A DNA stretch of 64,000 nt. Origin: Streptomyces sp. NBC_00539 (lineage in GTDB: Bacteria > Actinomycetota > Actinomycetes > Streptomycetales > Streptomycetaceae). The stretch is from positions 3,724,501 through 3,788,500 of the forward strand of contig NZ_CP107811.1 in the NCBI RefSeq assembly GCF_036346105.1, read 5' to 3'. The position numbers and the translations under genes are program-made. Positions 36,504 to 45,450 of the stretch are shown here, piece after piece (positions within the stretch are counted from its first letter, which is position 1; each line of letters starts with the position of its first letter). The notes beneath the pieces are model-generated. The model was not told where the DNA came from. It made no database searches and saw only the letters and a list, made by a program, of their open reading frames with translations.

Positions 36504-37706
36504 CTAGGCACGGGTGACCTCCATGGCCGGAGCCCCTCGGTGGTCACGGGGCACAGGCGAGGCTCGGACGGCGGGGTCACGGCGCCGGGACGCGCCCTGC
36601 TCGTGCGTGTGGAACGTAGCCCAGCAGACGGCGAGCGCGGCGGCGAACAGCGGCAGCCACAGCAGCCGGCACGCTATCCAGCCCGGGGAGCCGGGCACGG
36701 TGTGCAGCCCGGGCAAGTCCGGTGAAACGAGGAGCCCGAGGGCGGTGACGGCCATCATCGCGGTCTGGTGCCAGAGGAAGACGGTCATCGCGGACAGGTT
36801 CAGCAGTGCCACCTTCGCCCAGGTCCTGGGCCTTCGCACGGCGCGGGCGAGCGGTTCACGGAGCAGCAGGGCCAGCCCGCACTGGGCCAGGCCGAAGCTC
36901 ACGGCGGCGAGGGTGGGCGGGTTCAGGTTGGAGACCGCTGCGCCCGGAACACCCACCATCGACGCGGGATAGCCGCCCCACAGGACGAGCGAGGCGGTGG
37001 CGACGGCACCCGCCACGAGCAGCGCCACCGCCGATCCGCGGCGGGCGAACGCGCCGCGGGACCAGGCCGCGCCCAGAGTGAAGGGGACGAGCCAGCCGGC
37101 GGCGACATTGCCCCAGCCGACCCAACCCGGGCCCCCGAAGCCGAATCGCCAGACATCCACGCCCGCGACCACGGCCAGCGGCACCGCGGGGTGGAGCCGA
37201 GCCACCAGCGGCGTCGCGGCGGTCAGCACGGCGAACACGAGCAGGAACCACAGCGGGGAAAGGACGAGCCTGAGCAGGGTGTGGAGGGTGTCCGGTGCCA
37301 CCCCGCCCAGCAGCATCCCGGCGGAGGCGACGCCCCACAGCGTGAGCACCGCCGCCACCGGCCGGAACAGCCGGCCCAGCCGCTGCCCGACCCAGATGCG
37401 GTACGGAACTCCGCGCGCCCGGGCCGAGGCGTACCCCTGGGCGGCGACATGGCCGCCGACCAGGAAGAACACCGCCAGCGTCTGGAACACCCAGGAGACC
37501 GGGGCCAGCCAGGGCATGCGCGCCAGCGGGCTCGTGCTGCTCAGGCCGCCCTCGGCCGTGGTCAGCGCGGTGACGAGCCAGTGGCCCAGCACCACGCCGA
37601 GGATGGCCAGGGCCCGCAACGCGTCCACGCAGCGGTCCCTGGAGGCCGGAGTCCCGGCATCGACACGGTCCGCGAGCCGGGACCAACGGGCGTGGGCACT
37701 ACGCAT
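36504..37706 (-). CDS. Acyltransferase family 3 membrane protein
   Basis: About 400 residues with roughly ten hydrophobic helices. RDRCVDALRALAILGVVLGHW near the N-terminus matches the acyltransferase-3 (OafA/YrhL) signature, with the catalytic His in GHW, and FLVGGHVAA follows. These proteins acetylate or acylate surface polysaccharides, lipids or drugs. The ATG at 37706 overlaps the hydrolase stop by eight bases. The downstream kinase may sense the envelope change; that is inference. Confidence 0.85.
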   Translation of the reverse strand: MRSAHARWSRLADRVDAGTPASRDRCVDALRALAILGVVLGHWLVTALTTAEGGLSSTSPLARMPWLAPVSWVFQTLAVFFLVGGHVAAQGYASARARGVPYRIWVGQRLGRLFRPVAAVLTLWGVASAGMLLGGVAPDTLHTLLRLVLSPLWFLLVFAVLTAATPLVARLHPAVPLAVVAGVDVWRFGFGGPGWVGWGNVAAGWLVPFTLGAAWSRGAFARRGSAVALLVAGAVATASLVLWGGYPASMVGVPGAAVSNLNPPTLAAVSFGLAQCGLALLLREPLARAVRRPRTWAKVALLNLSAMTVFLWHQTAMMAVTALGLLVSPDLPGLHTVPGSPGWIACRLLWLPLFAAALAVCWATFHTHEQGASRRRDPAVRASPVPRDHRGAPAMEVTRA

Positions 37707-38673
37707 GAGGGACCTCCGGCGTGGCGGCGGGAGCGGCGGTGGCGGCAGGCCCGATGACGATGCGGGCCAGGGCGTCGAGGGACGCGGTGCCGGGCCCCAG
37801 GTAGTCGCTGTGGCCGACCCGGCCGGCGGCGAAGACCCGTGCGCCGAAGGCCGGATCGACAGGATCGGTGCCGAACCCGACACCGCCGAGCCGTACGTGT
37901 GGGACGTTGCCGATCCAGTCATCGCTTCCCCGCCCGGCCCACACCTGGGCCCGGGTGGGCAGCTCGGAGACGGAGCCGGCCCCGGTCCCAGGACTCCCGT
38001 AGAGCACCAGGTCGGTCACCTTGGGGCCGGTACCCGTACGGGCGCAGACCACCGAACCGTAGGAGTGGCAGAGCAGCGAGATCCGGGTGTCGGGGCGGGT
38101 GCGGGCTTCCAAGCCGGCCAGCAACGGGCCCAGTTCGGCGGCCGCGGCGTCGGCGCGGGCGGTCGTCAGGACGGTGGTGCTGACCGTGCCGGGGGTGTCG
38201 TACCCGAGCCAGGCGACCACGGCGGAGTTCGGGTGCTCGGCCTGGAGGCGCTGCTCAAGGGCGACCGCCCCGGCACGGAACCTCTGGTAGGTGTCCAGCG
38301 TGGTGTCGGACCCCGGCACAAGAACGGTGACCCGGTCAGCACCCTCCAGATCGCCGAACACCTCCACGGCCCGGCCCCCGCCCCGGCCGTCGAAGGCGAG
38401 GAAATGGGGGCCGGAGCCGCCCGACCCCCGCGCCATGGCCTGCAACTTCACGGCCCGGCCGGTACGGCCCGCGTCCCGCGCCATCCGGGCCGCCTCGGCG
38501 ATGTTGCCGAGGTTCGCGGCGTACCGGCTCTCCGGGGTGGCCGTACCGGCGAAGGCGACGGGCCTGGGCGCCGGTACGTCGGGGGACGCGGCGGCGGAGA
38601 GGGGGAGCACCACGGCCGCCGCGATGAGGCCGGCCAGCAGGGTGCGGCGCAGGCGGCTGCCAGTGGCGTTCAT
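37699..38673 (-). CDS. Secreted alpha/beta hydrolase (DUF1023-like)
   Basis: A 324-residue protein. It has a signal peptide (MNATGSRLRRTLLAGLIAAAVVLP, likely cleaved near AAASPDV), VTVLVPGSDTTLDTYQRF, the nucleophile motif LLCHSYGSVV and a late VGHSDYLGPG with the probable catalytic His. This fits the actinobacterial DUF1023 group of esterase-like proteins. It is the first gene of a probable envelope operon with acyltransferase and two-component genes. Substrate unknown. Confidence 0.8.
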   Translation of the reverse strand: MNATGSRLRRTLLAGLIAAAVVLPLSAAASPDVPAPRPVAFAGTATPESRYAANLGNIAEAARMARDAGRTGRAVKLQAMARGSGGSGPHFLAFDGRGGGRAVEVFGDLEGADRVTVLVPGSDTTLDTYQRFRAGAVALEQRLQAEHPNSAVVAWLGYDTPGTVSTTVLTTARADAAAAELGPLLAGLEARTRPDTRISLLCHSYGSVVCARTGTGPKVTDLVLYGSPGTGAGSVSELPTRAQVWAGRGSDDWIGNVPHVRLGGVGFGTDPVDPAFGARVFAAGRVGHSDYLGPGTASLDALARIVIGPAATAAPAATPEVPHA

Positions 38674-38878
38674 GAGGGGGCCCTTCGGTCCGGGAGAGCG
38701 TTGCGCTCTTCTCTGGTTCCGAAGTTATGGATCAGCCCCCCTCGTCGGCGTCCCGCTGAGGAGCGGCCTTCGCTGGTAGCTCTCAGGTATCACGCCCCCT
38801 ACTTCCGAGCCACCGCGCGCCATCGGCGGACGCAGGTGCGACAGCCCGCGGTTGACGAAGCGTCAGGCCCACGGGCGT

Positions 38879-39496
38879 TCAGGAGGCCGCCGTCGCCACC
38901 CGGACGCCGAAGGCGATCAGGACCGTGCCCGTCACCCGGTCCAGGGCGCGGCGGACGCGCGGGCGGGTGAAGAGGAGCCGGGCGCGGGAGAGGACGTGGA
39001 CGTACGTGCCCAGCCAGAGCAGCGTCAGCAGTACGTGGACCGCCACGAGCAGCGCCATGCCCACCGCCGGGCGCAGACCGGCCGGGGCGAGGGTGGGGAG
39101 CAGGCCCGTGTAGAAGACGGCGATCTTCGGGTTCAGCGCGTTGCTGACCAGGCCGGTGCGCCAGGCGCTCGTCCCGCGCCGTTCCGCCCGTTCGCCCCGT
39201 ACGGCCGGCTCGGCGCCGGCGTGACGCAGCGACTGGACGCCGAGGAAGCAGAGGTAGCCGGCACCCGCGAGCTTGACCACCAGGTACACCTCGGCGGACG
39301 CGGCGAGCAGGGCCGCGAGTCCGGCGACGGTGAGGGCGCCCCAGAGGAGCAGACCGACGCAGATCCCGCCGACCGTGCGCAGCCCGTCGGCGCGGCCGCG
39401 CGAGACGGCCCGCTTCGTCACGATCGCCATGTCCGGCCCCGGAACCAGGGTCAGCAAGGTCAGCACGCCCGTCGCGGCGAGGAGGTGGGTGTACAC
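38879..39496 (-). CDS. LysE-family amino acid exporter
   Basis: A 205-residue membrane protein with about six hydrophobic helices. It has LVPGPDMAIVTKRAVSRGRADGL at the N-terminus (LysE/RhtB signature) and NALNPKIAVFYTGLLP in the middle. LysE-type proteins export amino acids or small metabolites. The GTG at 39496 starts the family sequence; the longer frame upstream is low-complexity. The exported substrate is unknown. Confidence 0.88.
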   Translation of the reverse strand: MYTHLLAATGVLTLLTLVPGPDMAIVTKRAVSRGRADGLRTVGGICVGLLLWGALTVAGLAALLAASAEVYLVVKLAGAGYLCFLGVQSLRHAGAEPAVRGERAERRGTSAWRTGLVSNALNPKIAVFYTGLLPTLAPAGLRPAVGMALLVAVHVLLTLLWLGTYVHVLSRARLLFTRPRVRRALDRVTGTVLIAFGVRVATAAS

Positions 39497-39591
39497 GCGG
39501 CCCAGTCTGGCAGCCGCACCTCGACCGCGGCTCGGGGCGACCGCGCCCCGGCCGACCCGGTCCACGACCGGCGGCTCAGGGCAACCGCGAC

Positions 39592-39655
39592 CCCCGACCG
39601 CGACCGCAACCCCGCCGCGACCACAACCCCCGACCGCGACCGCGACGCGGCTCAG
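39592..39655. repeat. Low-complexity CCCCGACCGCGACCGC repeat
   Basis: Imperfect copies of CGACCGCGACCGC occur in the 155-base gap between the LysE and SnoaL-like genes. No gene is visible here. Confidence 0.6.
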
Positions 39656-40041
39656 TCCGCCGCCAACGGCTCGACGTACCCCGCCCGCCAGCGGGGCGCC
39701 GGGTCCTGGCCCGGGCTGGTCCAGTACTCCCTGGCTCCGACGACCACCCCGTCCCGCACCGTCCACAGCGAGACGGCCCGGTAGACCACGTGCTCCTGGG
39801 GTACCTCCACCTCCGTGACGACGAGGTCCCCGTCGGCGAGTATCCGCAGCACCTCCACGGGCACCTCGTCCACGTCGTCGTCCTCGGCGAGGACGGCGAC
39901 GAAGTTGGCCCGGCCCACGATCCGCTCACCGCTGACCGGCCACTCGATCACGGCGTCCTCGGCGACCAGCTTGGCGACGCCGTCCCAGTCGCGCGCCTCG
40001 ATCCGCTCCCACAGTCGTGCCACTACGTCCAACGGCTCCAT
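39652..40041 (-). CDS. SnoaL/NTF2-like fold protein
   Basis: A 129-residue protein. MEPLDVVARLWERIEARDWDGVAKLVAEDAVIEWPVSGE followed by VGRANFVAVLAED and SLWTVRDGVVVGAREYW is typical of NTF2-like polyketide-cyclase-type folds, which bind small hydrophobic ligands. No biosynthetic neighbours point to a substrate. It may be transcribed separately, since 81 bases lie between it and the MarR gene. Confidence 0.8.
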   Translation of the reverse strand: MEPLDVVARLWERIEARDWDGVAKLVAEDAVIEWPVSGERIVGRANFVAVLAEDDDVDEVPVEVLRILADGDLVVTEVEVPQEHVVYRAVSLWTVRDGVVVGAREYWTSPGQDPAPRWRAGYVEPLAAD

Positions 40042-40122
40042 GTGCGGCAGTCTGCGACGCGGTCACGGGACGCAACAAGCTTTGCCCGCAGGCTTATTGA
40101 CTTCGACACAATCGGTGCGGCC

Positions 40123-40764
40123 CTACCCTTCCCGGGGCTCCGCCGAAGACGGGTCCGCCAGCGCGCCGAGGGCGCAGGACAGCCTTTCCAGGGTCCGGAC
40201 CGTCTCCGCGAAGGCCTCCTCGCCCAGTTCCGCGGCCAGCCGGTGTGCCAGCGCCGCATGCCCGGGAGCGATGCGGGCGATCGCCGCGCGCCCCTCCTCC
40301 GTGGGCCGCAGGAGCTTGGCGCGCCGGTGGGCGGGGTTCGGTACGTACTCGGCGAGACCGTTCGCGGCCAGCAGGTCGGCGATGCGCTGGACGCTCTGGC
40401 GGGTGATGCCCATGACGCGCGCGATGCCCGCGACCGACAGGGGTTCGCGGAGCACCGCGCCCAGCACCTGCCAGCGCGCCGCCGTCAGCCCGGCCGGGCG
40501 GGCCAGCTCCTCGGAGACGGCGAGGAACTGGCCGTTCAGCCGGAAGACGCCGAGGGCGGTACGGCTCAGCAGGTCCTGGCGCGCCCGCGCCGACGGCTCC
40601 GGAGCCTGCCCGGCCGCGAGCCCCGCTTCCGTCACCGCCCCATGCCCCGTCTCCGCCGCGAGCCCCGCTTCCGTCACCGCCTCCGTCACCGCCTCGGCCA
40701 TCACCGCCCCGGGCCCCGCCTCCGTCACCGCCCCGGGCGTCGCCGCCTGCCCCGCCTCAGGCAT
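40123..40764 (-). CDS. MarR-family regulator with repetitive N-terminal extension
   Basis: A 213-residue protein. The winged helix is typical of MarR (LTAARWQVLGAVLREPLSVAGIARVMGITRQSVQRIADLLAANGLAEYVPNPAHRRAKLLRPTEEG). The first 50 residues are a low-complexity extension with VTEAG and VTEAV repeats; the true start could be later, though the ATG at 40764 overlaps the DJ-1 stop by eight bases. It probably represses the operon it belongs to. Confidence 0.82.
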   Translation of the reverse strand: MPEAGQAATPGAVTEAGPGAVMAEAVTEAVTEAGLAAETGHGAVTEAGLAAGQAPEPSARARQDLLSRTALGVFRLNGQFLAVSEELARPAGLTAARWQVLGAVLREPLSVAGIARVMGITRQSVQRIADLLAANGLAEYVPNPAHRRAKLLRPTEEGRAAIARIAPGHAALAHRLAAELGEEAFAETVRTLERLSCALGALADPSSAEPREG

Positions 40765-41398
40765 CGTCAGAGTCCGTCGCGGCCGCCAGCACCGGGTACG
40801 CGGTGGCGTCCGAGTCGTGGAAGAGGCGGTACCAGGCGTCCAGGACGACCGGCTCGTACACGCCCAGCCGGGCGAACACCTCGCGGGCGAACGCCACCGG
40901 CTCCGTCGGCCCCGCCGTGATGAGGTCGCCGTCCGTGACCGCGTCCGTCTCGACGTAGTCGGGGCCGCCCGCGTATCCGGGCTGCGCCGCCAGGTACGGG
41001 GCGGCGGCGCTCGTGTGCCGGCGCCCGTCCAGCAGGCCCTCGCGGGCGAGGCCGGCCGTCGCGCCGCAGATCGCGGCCACGGGCACCCCCGCCGCCAGGA
41101 ACTCGCGGGCCTTCGCCGCGAACGGCGCCAGCGTGTCCCCGGTGTCCCAGAGCGCGGCGCCGGTGAGGATCAGCAGGGACGAGTCCTCGGGGCGCAGCCC
41201 GGCCAGGGCGAGGTCGGGCCGGATCCGGACGCCGCCCATCGTGGTGACGGGCTCTTCGGCGGCGAAGGCGACCGTGCGGACCCGGTGGCCGCGCCGGGTG
41301 AGGTGCGCCGTGGTGTGGCCGGTCTCCCAGTCCGCGTACGTGTCGTAGACGGCGAGGTGGACCGGCTTGCGGGACGGTTCCCGCGCGGTGTCGCTCAT
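40757..41398 (-). CDS. DJ-1/PfpI family protein
   Basis: A 213-residue class I glutamine-amidotransferase-like protein: VHLAVYDTYADWETGHTTAHL near the N-terminus and the nucleophile elbow AAICGATAGLA with the reactive Cys. Family members act as chaperones, deglycases or hydratases; role here is unknown. The MarR gene is coupled downstream, which suggests control by a reactive compound. Confidence 0.85.
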   Translation of the reverse strand: MSDTAREPSRKPVHLAVYDTYADWETGHTTAHLTRRGHRVRTVAFAAEEPVTTMGGVRIRPDLALAGLRPEDSSLLILTGAALWDTGDTLAPFAAKAREFLAAGVPVAAICGATAGLAREGLLDGRRHTSAAAPYLAAQPGYAGGPDYVETDAVTDGDLITAGPTEPVAFAREVFARLGVYEPVVLDAWYRLFHDSDATAYPVLAAATDSDDA

Positions 41399-41458
41399 GG
41401 TGCTCGCCTCCTCGTGGGGGCAGGTCCCGGGCCCCGCCCGGAAGGACTCGGCCCGCTA

Positions 41459-41474
41459 TGACAACATGCTGTCA
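41459..41474. promoter_or_regulatory. Candidate MarR operator 1
   Basis: TGACA-ACATGC-TGTCA: a five-base inverted repeat 60 bases upstream of the DJ-1/MarR operon. It lies immediately beside a second inverted repeat. Confidence 0.4.
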
Positions 41475-41475
41475 T

Positions 41476-41495
41476 CTTGGCAGGAAGCTGCCAAG
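41476..41495. promoter_or_regulatory. Candidate MarR operator 2
   Basis: CTTGGCA-GGAAGC-TGCCAAG: a seven-bp perfect inverted repeat, one base from operator 1. The spacing of roughly two helical turns between centres fits cooperative dimers. Confidence 0.45.
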
Positions 41496-41593
41496 TCTTC
41501 GGCCCGATCGCATACAGACTGCCGAGGGCGGGCCCCCACCCGCATACAGTCCGCCGATGTACCTCCGGGCCCGGGCCCTCCTAGCGTGACCGC

Positions 41594-42946
41594 ATGACCC
41601 CTCATGTCACCGGCGCGGCGGTCAAGGCCGCCGATCGCGCCCACGTCTTCCACTCATGGTCCGCCCAGGCCCTGATCGATCCCCTGGCCATCGCCGGTGC
41701 CGAGGGGTCGTACTTCTGGGACTACGACGGGAACCGCTTCCTCGACTTCGCCTCCCAGCTGGTCAACACCAACATCGGTCACCAGCACCCCAAGGTCGTC
41801 GCCGCGATCCAGGAGCAGGCCGCCCGGCTCTGCACCCTCGCCCCCGGCTTCGCCGTCGACGTCCGCTCCGAGGCCGCACGCCTCATCGCCGAGCGGACCC
41901 CCGGCGACCTCGACAAGGTCTTCTTCACCAACGGCGGCGCCGAGGCCGTGGAGAACGCCGTACGGATGGCCCGGCTGCACACCGGCCGCCAGAAGGTGCT
42001 CTCCACCTACCGCTCGTACCACGGCGCCACCGCCGCCGCGATCAACCTCACCGGCGACCCGCGCCGCTGGCCCTCCGACACGGCCGCCGCCGGTGTCGTG
42101 CACTTCTGGGGACCCTTCCTCTACCGCTCGCCCTTCCACGCGACCACCGAGGCCGAGGAGTGCGCCCGCGCCCTCACCCACCTCGCCGACACCATCGCCT
42201 TCGAGGGGCCGGCGACCATCGCGGCGATCATCCTGGAGACCGTGCCGGGCACGGCCGGCATCATGACCCCGCCGCCCGGCTACCTCGCCGGCGTCCGCGA
42301 GCTGTGCGACCGGTACGGCATCGTCTTCATCCTGGACGAGGTCATGTCCGGGTTCGGCAGGACCGGCAAGTGGTTCGCGGCCGAGCACTGGGACGTCACC
42401 CCCGACCTGATCACCTTCGCCAAGGGCGTCAACAGCGGCTACGTCCCGCTCGGCGGCGTCGCCATCTCCGGCGCGATCGCCGAGACGTTCGCCACCCGCC
42501 CCTACCCGGGCGGACTGACGTACTCCGGCCACCCCCTCGCCTGCGCCGCCGCCGTCGCGACGATCAACGCGATGGAGGAGGAGGGCATCGTCGAGAACGC
42601 CGCCCGCATCGGGGAGGACGTGATCGGCCCCGGCCTCGCTGCGATCGCCGAGCGGCACCCGTCGGTCGGGGAGGTCCGGGGCCTCGGTGCCTTCTGGGCC
42701 GTCGAACTCGTACGGGACGGGGAGACGCGCGAGCCGCTCGTCCCGTACAACGCGGCCGGCGCCGACAACGGGCCGATGGCCGAGTTCGCGGCCGCCTGCA
42801 AGGCCTCCGGCCTGTGGCCCTTCGTCAACATGAACCGGACCCACGTGGTCCCGCCCTGCACCGTCACGGAGGCGGAGGCCAAGGAGGGCCTGGCCCTGCT
42901 GGACGCGGCGCTCGACGTGGCCGACCGCCACACCACGGCCGGCTGA
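41594..42946 (+). CDS. Class III aminotransferase (omega/beta-alanine type)
   Basis: A 450-residue PLP enzyme. GSYFWDYDGNRFLDFASQLVNTNIGHQHPKV, FTNGGAEAVENAVRMAR, FILDEVMSGFGRTGKWFA and FAKGVNSGYVPLGG (PLP lysine Lys277) are typical of the class. The family covers GABA, beta-alanine-pyruvate and taurine transaminases, so the amino donor is uncertain. A GntR regulator follows in the same direction. Confidence 0.9.
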   Translation: MTPHVTGAAVKAADRAHVFHSWSAQALIDPLAIAGAEGSYFWDYDGNRFLDFASQLVNTNIGHQHPKVVAAIQEQAARLCTLAPGFAVDVRSEAARLIAERTPGDLDKVFFTNGGAEAVENAVRMARLHTGRQKVLSTYRSYHGATAAAINLTGDPRRWPSDTAAAGVVHFWGPFLYRSPFHATTEAEECARALTHLADTIAFEGPATIAAIILETVPGTAGIMTPPPGYLAGVRELCDRYGIVFILDEVMSGFGRTGKWFAAEHWDVTPDLITFAKGVNSGYVPLGGVAISGAIAETFATRPYPGGLTYSGHPLACAAAVATINAMEEEGIVENAARIGEDVIGPGLAAIAERHPSVGEVRGLGAFWAVELVRDGETREPLVPYNAAGADNGPMAEFAAACKASGLWPFVNMNRTHVVPPCTVTEAEAKEGLALLDAALDVADRHTTAG

Positions 42947-43008
42947 CGACCGCAGGTCCCCTCCCGCGAGCGACAGCACACGCGGCATCCCAGGCGGCAT
43001 CCCACGCG

Positions 43009-43037
43009 ACATAGCGCCCGAATATCGGGCGCTATGT
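43009..43037. terminator. 12-bp perfect hairpin between aminotransferase and GntR genes
   Basis: ACATAGCGCCCG and its complement with the loop AATAT, 62 bases after the aminotransferase stop and followed by a T-rich stretch (CTGTTTAATT). It is either a terminator or an operator of the GntR regulator 84 bases downstream. Confidence 0.65.
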
Positions 43038-43121
43038 CTGTTTAATTCCTGTGTACCGATCGGTTTCGGCCGGATCGGCTGGCCTAAGGTGTCCGAAGTC
43101 CTACCGAGGAGACGGGCCCCT

Positions 43122-43793
43122 ATGCCAGGCAGCGGAGCTGTCACCCGCAACACACTCCGCCGGCAGATAGCGGACGCACTGCGCGACGAGGTGCTCGCGG
43201 CGCGCCTGCCTCCCGGCACCGAGTTCACGGTCAAGCAGATCGCCGAGACGTACGAGGTGTCCGCGACCCCCGTGCGCGAGGCGCTGGTGGACCTCTCCGC
43301 CCAGGGCCTCCTGGAGTCGGTGCAGCACCGCGGGTTCCGGGTGCGCACCTACAGCGTCGAGGACTACCGGGGCATGGTGGAAGCCCGCATCCTGGTCGTG
43401 GACGGGATCTTCCGCCGGCTCGTCGAACGCGGCACGGCGATCGGGTCGGGCGAGCTGCTGGTCTCCGTGCGGCGCCGGGCCGAGGAGGCGCGGCGGGCCG
43501 CGCAGAGCGGTTCCCTCGAAGTGCTGATCGGCTACGACCTGCGGTTCTGGCGGGAGCTGAGCGGGCTGGTCGGGAACACGTACATCTCCGAGTTCCTGCA
43601 CCGGATCCGGATCCAGTGCTGGGTCTTCTCCGTGCCCCACCTCCAGAAGGCGACGGCGGCGGAGATGCGGCGGGCGCTGTGGGACGGCCACGGCGAGCTG
43701 GTGGACGCGGTGACGCGGGCGGACGCCGGGGAGGTGCGCCGCATCGTGCACGCGTACAACCAGCACGGCCTGGACTGGGCCGCCGGCCTCTAG
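43122..43793 (+). CDS. GntR-family (FCD) transcriptional regulator
   Basis: A 223-residue regulator. The N-terminal winged helix (LRRQIADALRDEVLAARLPPGTEFTVKQIAETYEVSATPVREALVDLSAQGLL) and an all-helical FCD ligand domain (ARILVVDGIFRRLVERG, WDGHGELVDAVTRADAGEVRRIVHAYNQHG) place it in the FadR subgroup. The ATG at 43122 follows GAGGAGACG. It may control the upstream aminotransferase gene. Ligand unknown. Confidence 0.88.
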   Translation: MPGSGAVTRNTLRRQIADALRDEVLAARLPPGTEFTVKQIAETYEVSATPVREALVDLSAQGLLESVQHRGFRVRTYSVEDYRGMVEARILVVDGIFRRLVERGTAIGSGELLVSVRRRAEEARRAAQSGSLEVLIGYDLRFWRELSGLVGNTYISEFLHRIRIQCWVFSVPHLQKATAAEMRRALWDGHGELVDAVTRADAGEVRRIVHAYNQHGLDWAAGL

Positions 43794-43799
43794 CGACGC

Positions 43800-43885
43800 C
43801 CGACCGTCCCGCCACGGCCTGTGGCGACGGCCGACCGCCCCGCCACGGCGCGTGGTCCGGCGGCTACCGCCCCGCCACGGCCCGG
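43800..43885. repeat. Imperfect GC-rich repeat (CCGCCCCGCCACGGC units)
   Basis: Three imperfect copies of CCGCCCCGCCACGGC or CCGTCCCGCCACGGC lie in the 247-base gap after the GntR gene. No gene is visible in the gap. Confidence 0.6.
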
Positions 43886-44040
43886 TAGCAGTCGTCCAGC
43901 CACGGCCCGCTGTCCTGATGACCGGCCGTCACCGGCCGGGTCGGCCGCCGTCCGCGGGCCGGTGTCCGCCGACCCCTTCGCGGAGCGTGTCCGGCGCATT
44001 ACGCTGGCCCGATCGGCGGCAACGACTGATCGGAGCCCGC

Positions 44041-44691
44041 GTGGCCTGTGACCTGTGGCTGGTCCCCCTTGTCGACGTGCTGTGCCACAGCCCCGACAAC
44101 CCCTTCGCGGAAGAGATCGCCTCGTACGACAAGGCGCTGGGCGAGGCGGGCCTGCCGTCCGTCCCGGTGTTCGCCTACATGCCGGGCCTGAGCGGCGACG
44201 TCGCTCCGGTGGCCGGCTTCGACTACGACGCCCTGCACTTCCTGCGCCGGGCGTACCTGCTCCAGATCTGCGGGCTGCCGGTGACGCCGGTGGACGAGCT
44301 GGGCGGTGACTACGAGCAGCTGCTGGAGATGTTCGAGTCCACGGCCCAGCAGTCGCACCTCGTATGGCACTACGACCACGCGGGGGCCTACGTCCCGGTG
44401 GACTTCCCCGTTCCGCTGGCCAACGAGGAGCTGCTGGCGGGGGGCGGGCCGCTGGGCTCCGCGCAGGGGCTGCTGCGGGAGCTGGCCTTCGTGGCGCCCG
44501 CGATCGGGATAGACCCGGGCAATCCGCCGGCCGCCCCCGCGCCGCCGGGCCGTCCGACCTCGCTGGAGGAGCCGGCGGGGCCGATCCCGTACGACGACAG
44601 CCCCTTCGCGCGGGAGCGGCACGTGTGGCTCGGACTGCACGCGGCGGCGACCCGCAGCCTCGGCCAGGGGTCGATGATCATTTTCAGCTGA
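44041..44691 (+). CDS. Protein of unknown function
   Basis: About 216 residues: ACDLWLVPLVDVLCHSPDNPFAEEIASYDKALGEAGLPSVPVFAYMPG, then DYDALHFLRRAYLLQICGLPVTPVDELGGDYEQLLEMFESTAQQSHLVWHYDHAGAYVPVDFP, and a short Pro-rich linker before the C-terminus. No membrane segment or signal is evident. I do not recognise the family. The GTG at 44041 starts the well-structured part. It is convergent with the SLATT gene. Confidence 0.6.
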   Translation: MACDLWLVPLVDVLCHSPDNPFAEEIASYDKALGEAGLPSVPVFAYMPGLSGDVAPVAGFDYDALHFLRRAYLLQICGLPVTPVDELGGDYEQLLEMFESTAQQSHLVWHYDHAGAYVPVDFPVPLANEELLAGGGPLGSAQGLLRELAFVAPAIGIDPGNPPAAPAPPGRPTSLEEPAGPIPYDDSPFARERHVWLGLHAAATRSLGQGSMIIFS

Positions 44692-44724
44692 GTGCACCGA
44701 CCGCGCCGCGCCCCCGGTCCGGTC

Positions 44725-45450
44725 TCAGCGGGGCTGCTCCGGGGGCCGCTGGCGCGGCATGTTCGGGCGGGTGCCCGGCGGGAGGGCGAAGCGTGCCGGG
44801 GGGACGCCCGGGTCCGGCCGGGAGGCCGCAGAGCCCAGGGACTGCATGACCAGCGGGGCCGGTCCGGCCCGGAACTCGACCATCCAGTCCGCCGTCTCGG
44901 AGCGCACGAGCTCCGTGATGTCCTCCGAGAACCGCCGCAGGACGGTCAGGCAGCGCTCCGCCGCCTCGCTCGCCGTGCCCTCGGTCGGGCCCAGCACCTC
45001 CCGCACGTTCTCCGAGGCCCAGTCGAACTGGAGGGTCTGGAGCCGGCGCTGCACCGCCTGCGCCGTGGCCACGTCCCGCATCCACCCGGAGGTCAGCCCG
45101 AAGAACCGGTCGCAGGCCAGGCAGGCCGCGCCGAGCAGCAGGCACAGGTAGCCGTACGAGGCTGCCCCCGGGGCGGAGCCCGTCAGCTCCAGCAGCGGCA
45201 TCGAGGCACCCACGACGGCGCCGGCCGCCGCCCCCACCCGCAGCGTGCGCGCCCCGCGCCGCTTCCACGCCCGGTCGGCCAGGTACCACTCCGCGGTGCG
45301 CAGGGCGTCGGCCTCGACCCGCCGGTAGAGCTCGTCGAGCCGCTCGGCGGGCTCGCCCCAGTCCCCGAGAGGAAACGGCCGGCCGGTCAGGTCGCCGTCC
45401 TCTGCGGGATCCCGGGGTGGCCCCTCGGGCTGCATCTCCGGCTGACTCAC
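44725..45450 (-). CDS. SLATT-domain membrane protein
   Basis: About 241 residues. A helix with RRVEADALRTAEWYLADRAWKRRGARTLRVG leads into two hydrophobic helices (AAGAVVGASMPLLEL and YGYLCLLLGAACLACDRFFG), then a long helical region (QRRLQTLQFDWASENVREVLG) and a Pro-rich tail. This fits the SLATT family (SMODS/SLOG-associated two-TM), proposed pore-forming effectors linked to nucleotide signalling. The GTG at 45450 follows AGGGAG. No cyclase or SLOG partner is visible next to it, so a defence role is only a possibility. Confidence 0.75.
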   Translation of the reverse strand: MSQPEMQPEGPPRDPAEDGDLTGRPFPLGDWGEPAERLDELYRRVEADALRTAEWYLADRAWKRRGARTLRVGAAAGAVVGASMPLLELTGSAPGAASYGYLCLLLGAACLACDRFFGLTSGWMRDVATAQAVQRRLQTLQFDWASENVREVLGPTEGTASEAAERCLTVLRRFSEDITELVRSETADWMVEFRAGPAPLVMQSLGSAASRPDPGVPPARFALPPGTRPNMPRQRPPEQPR

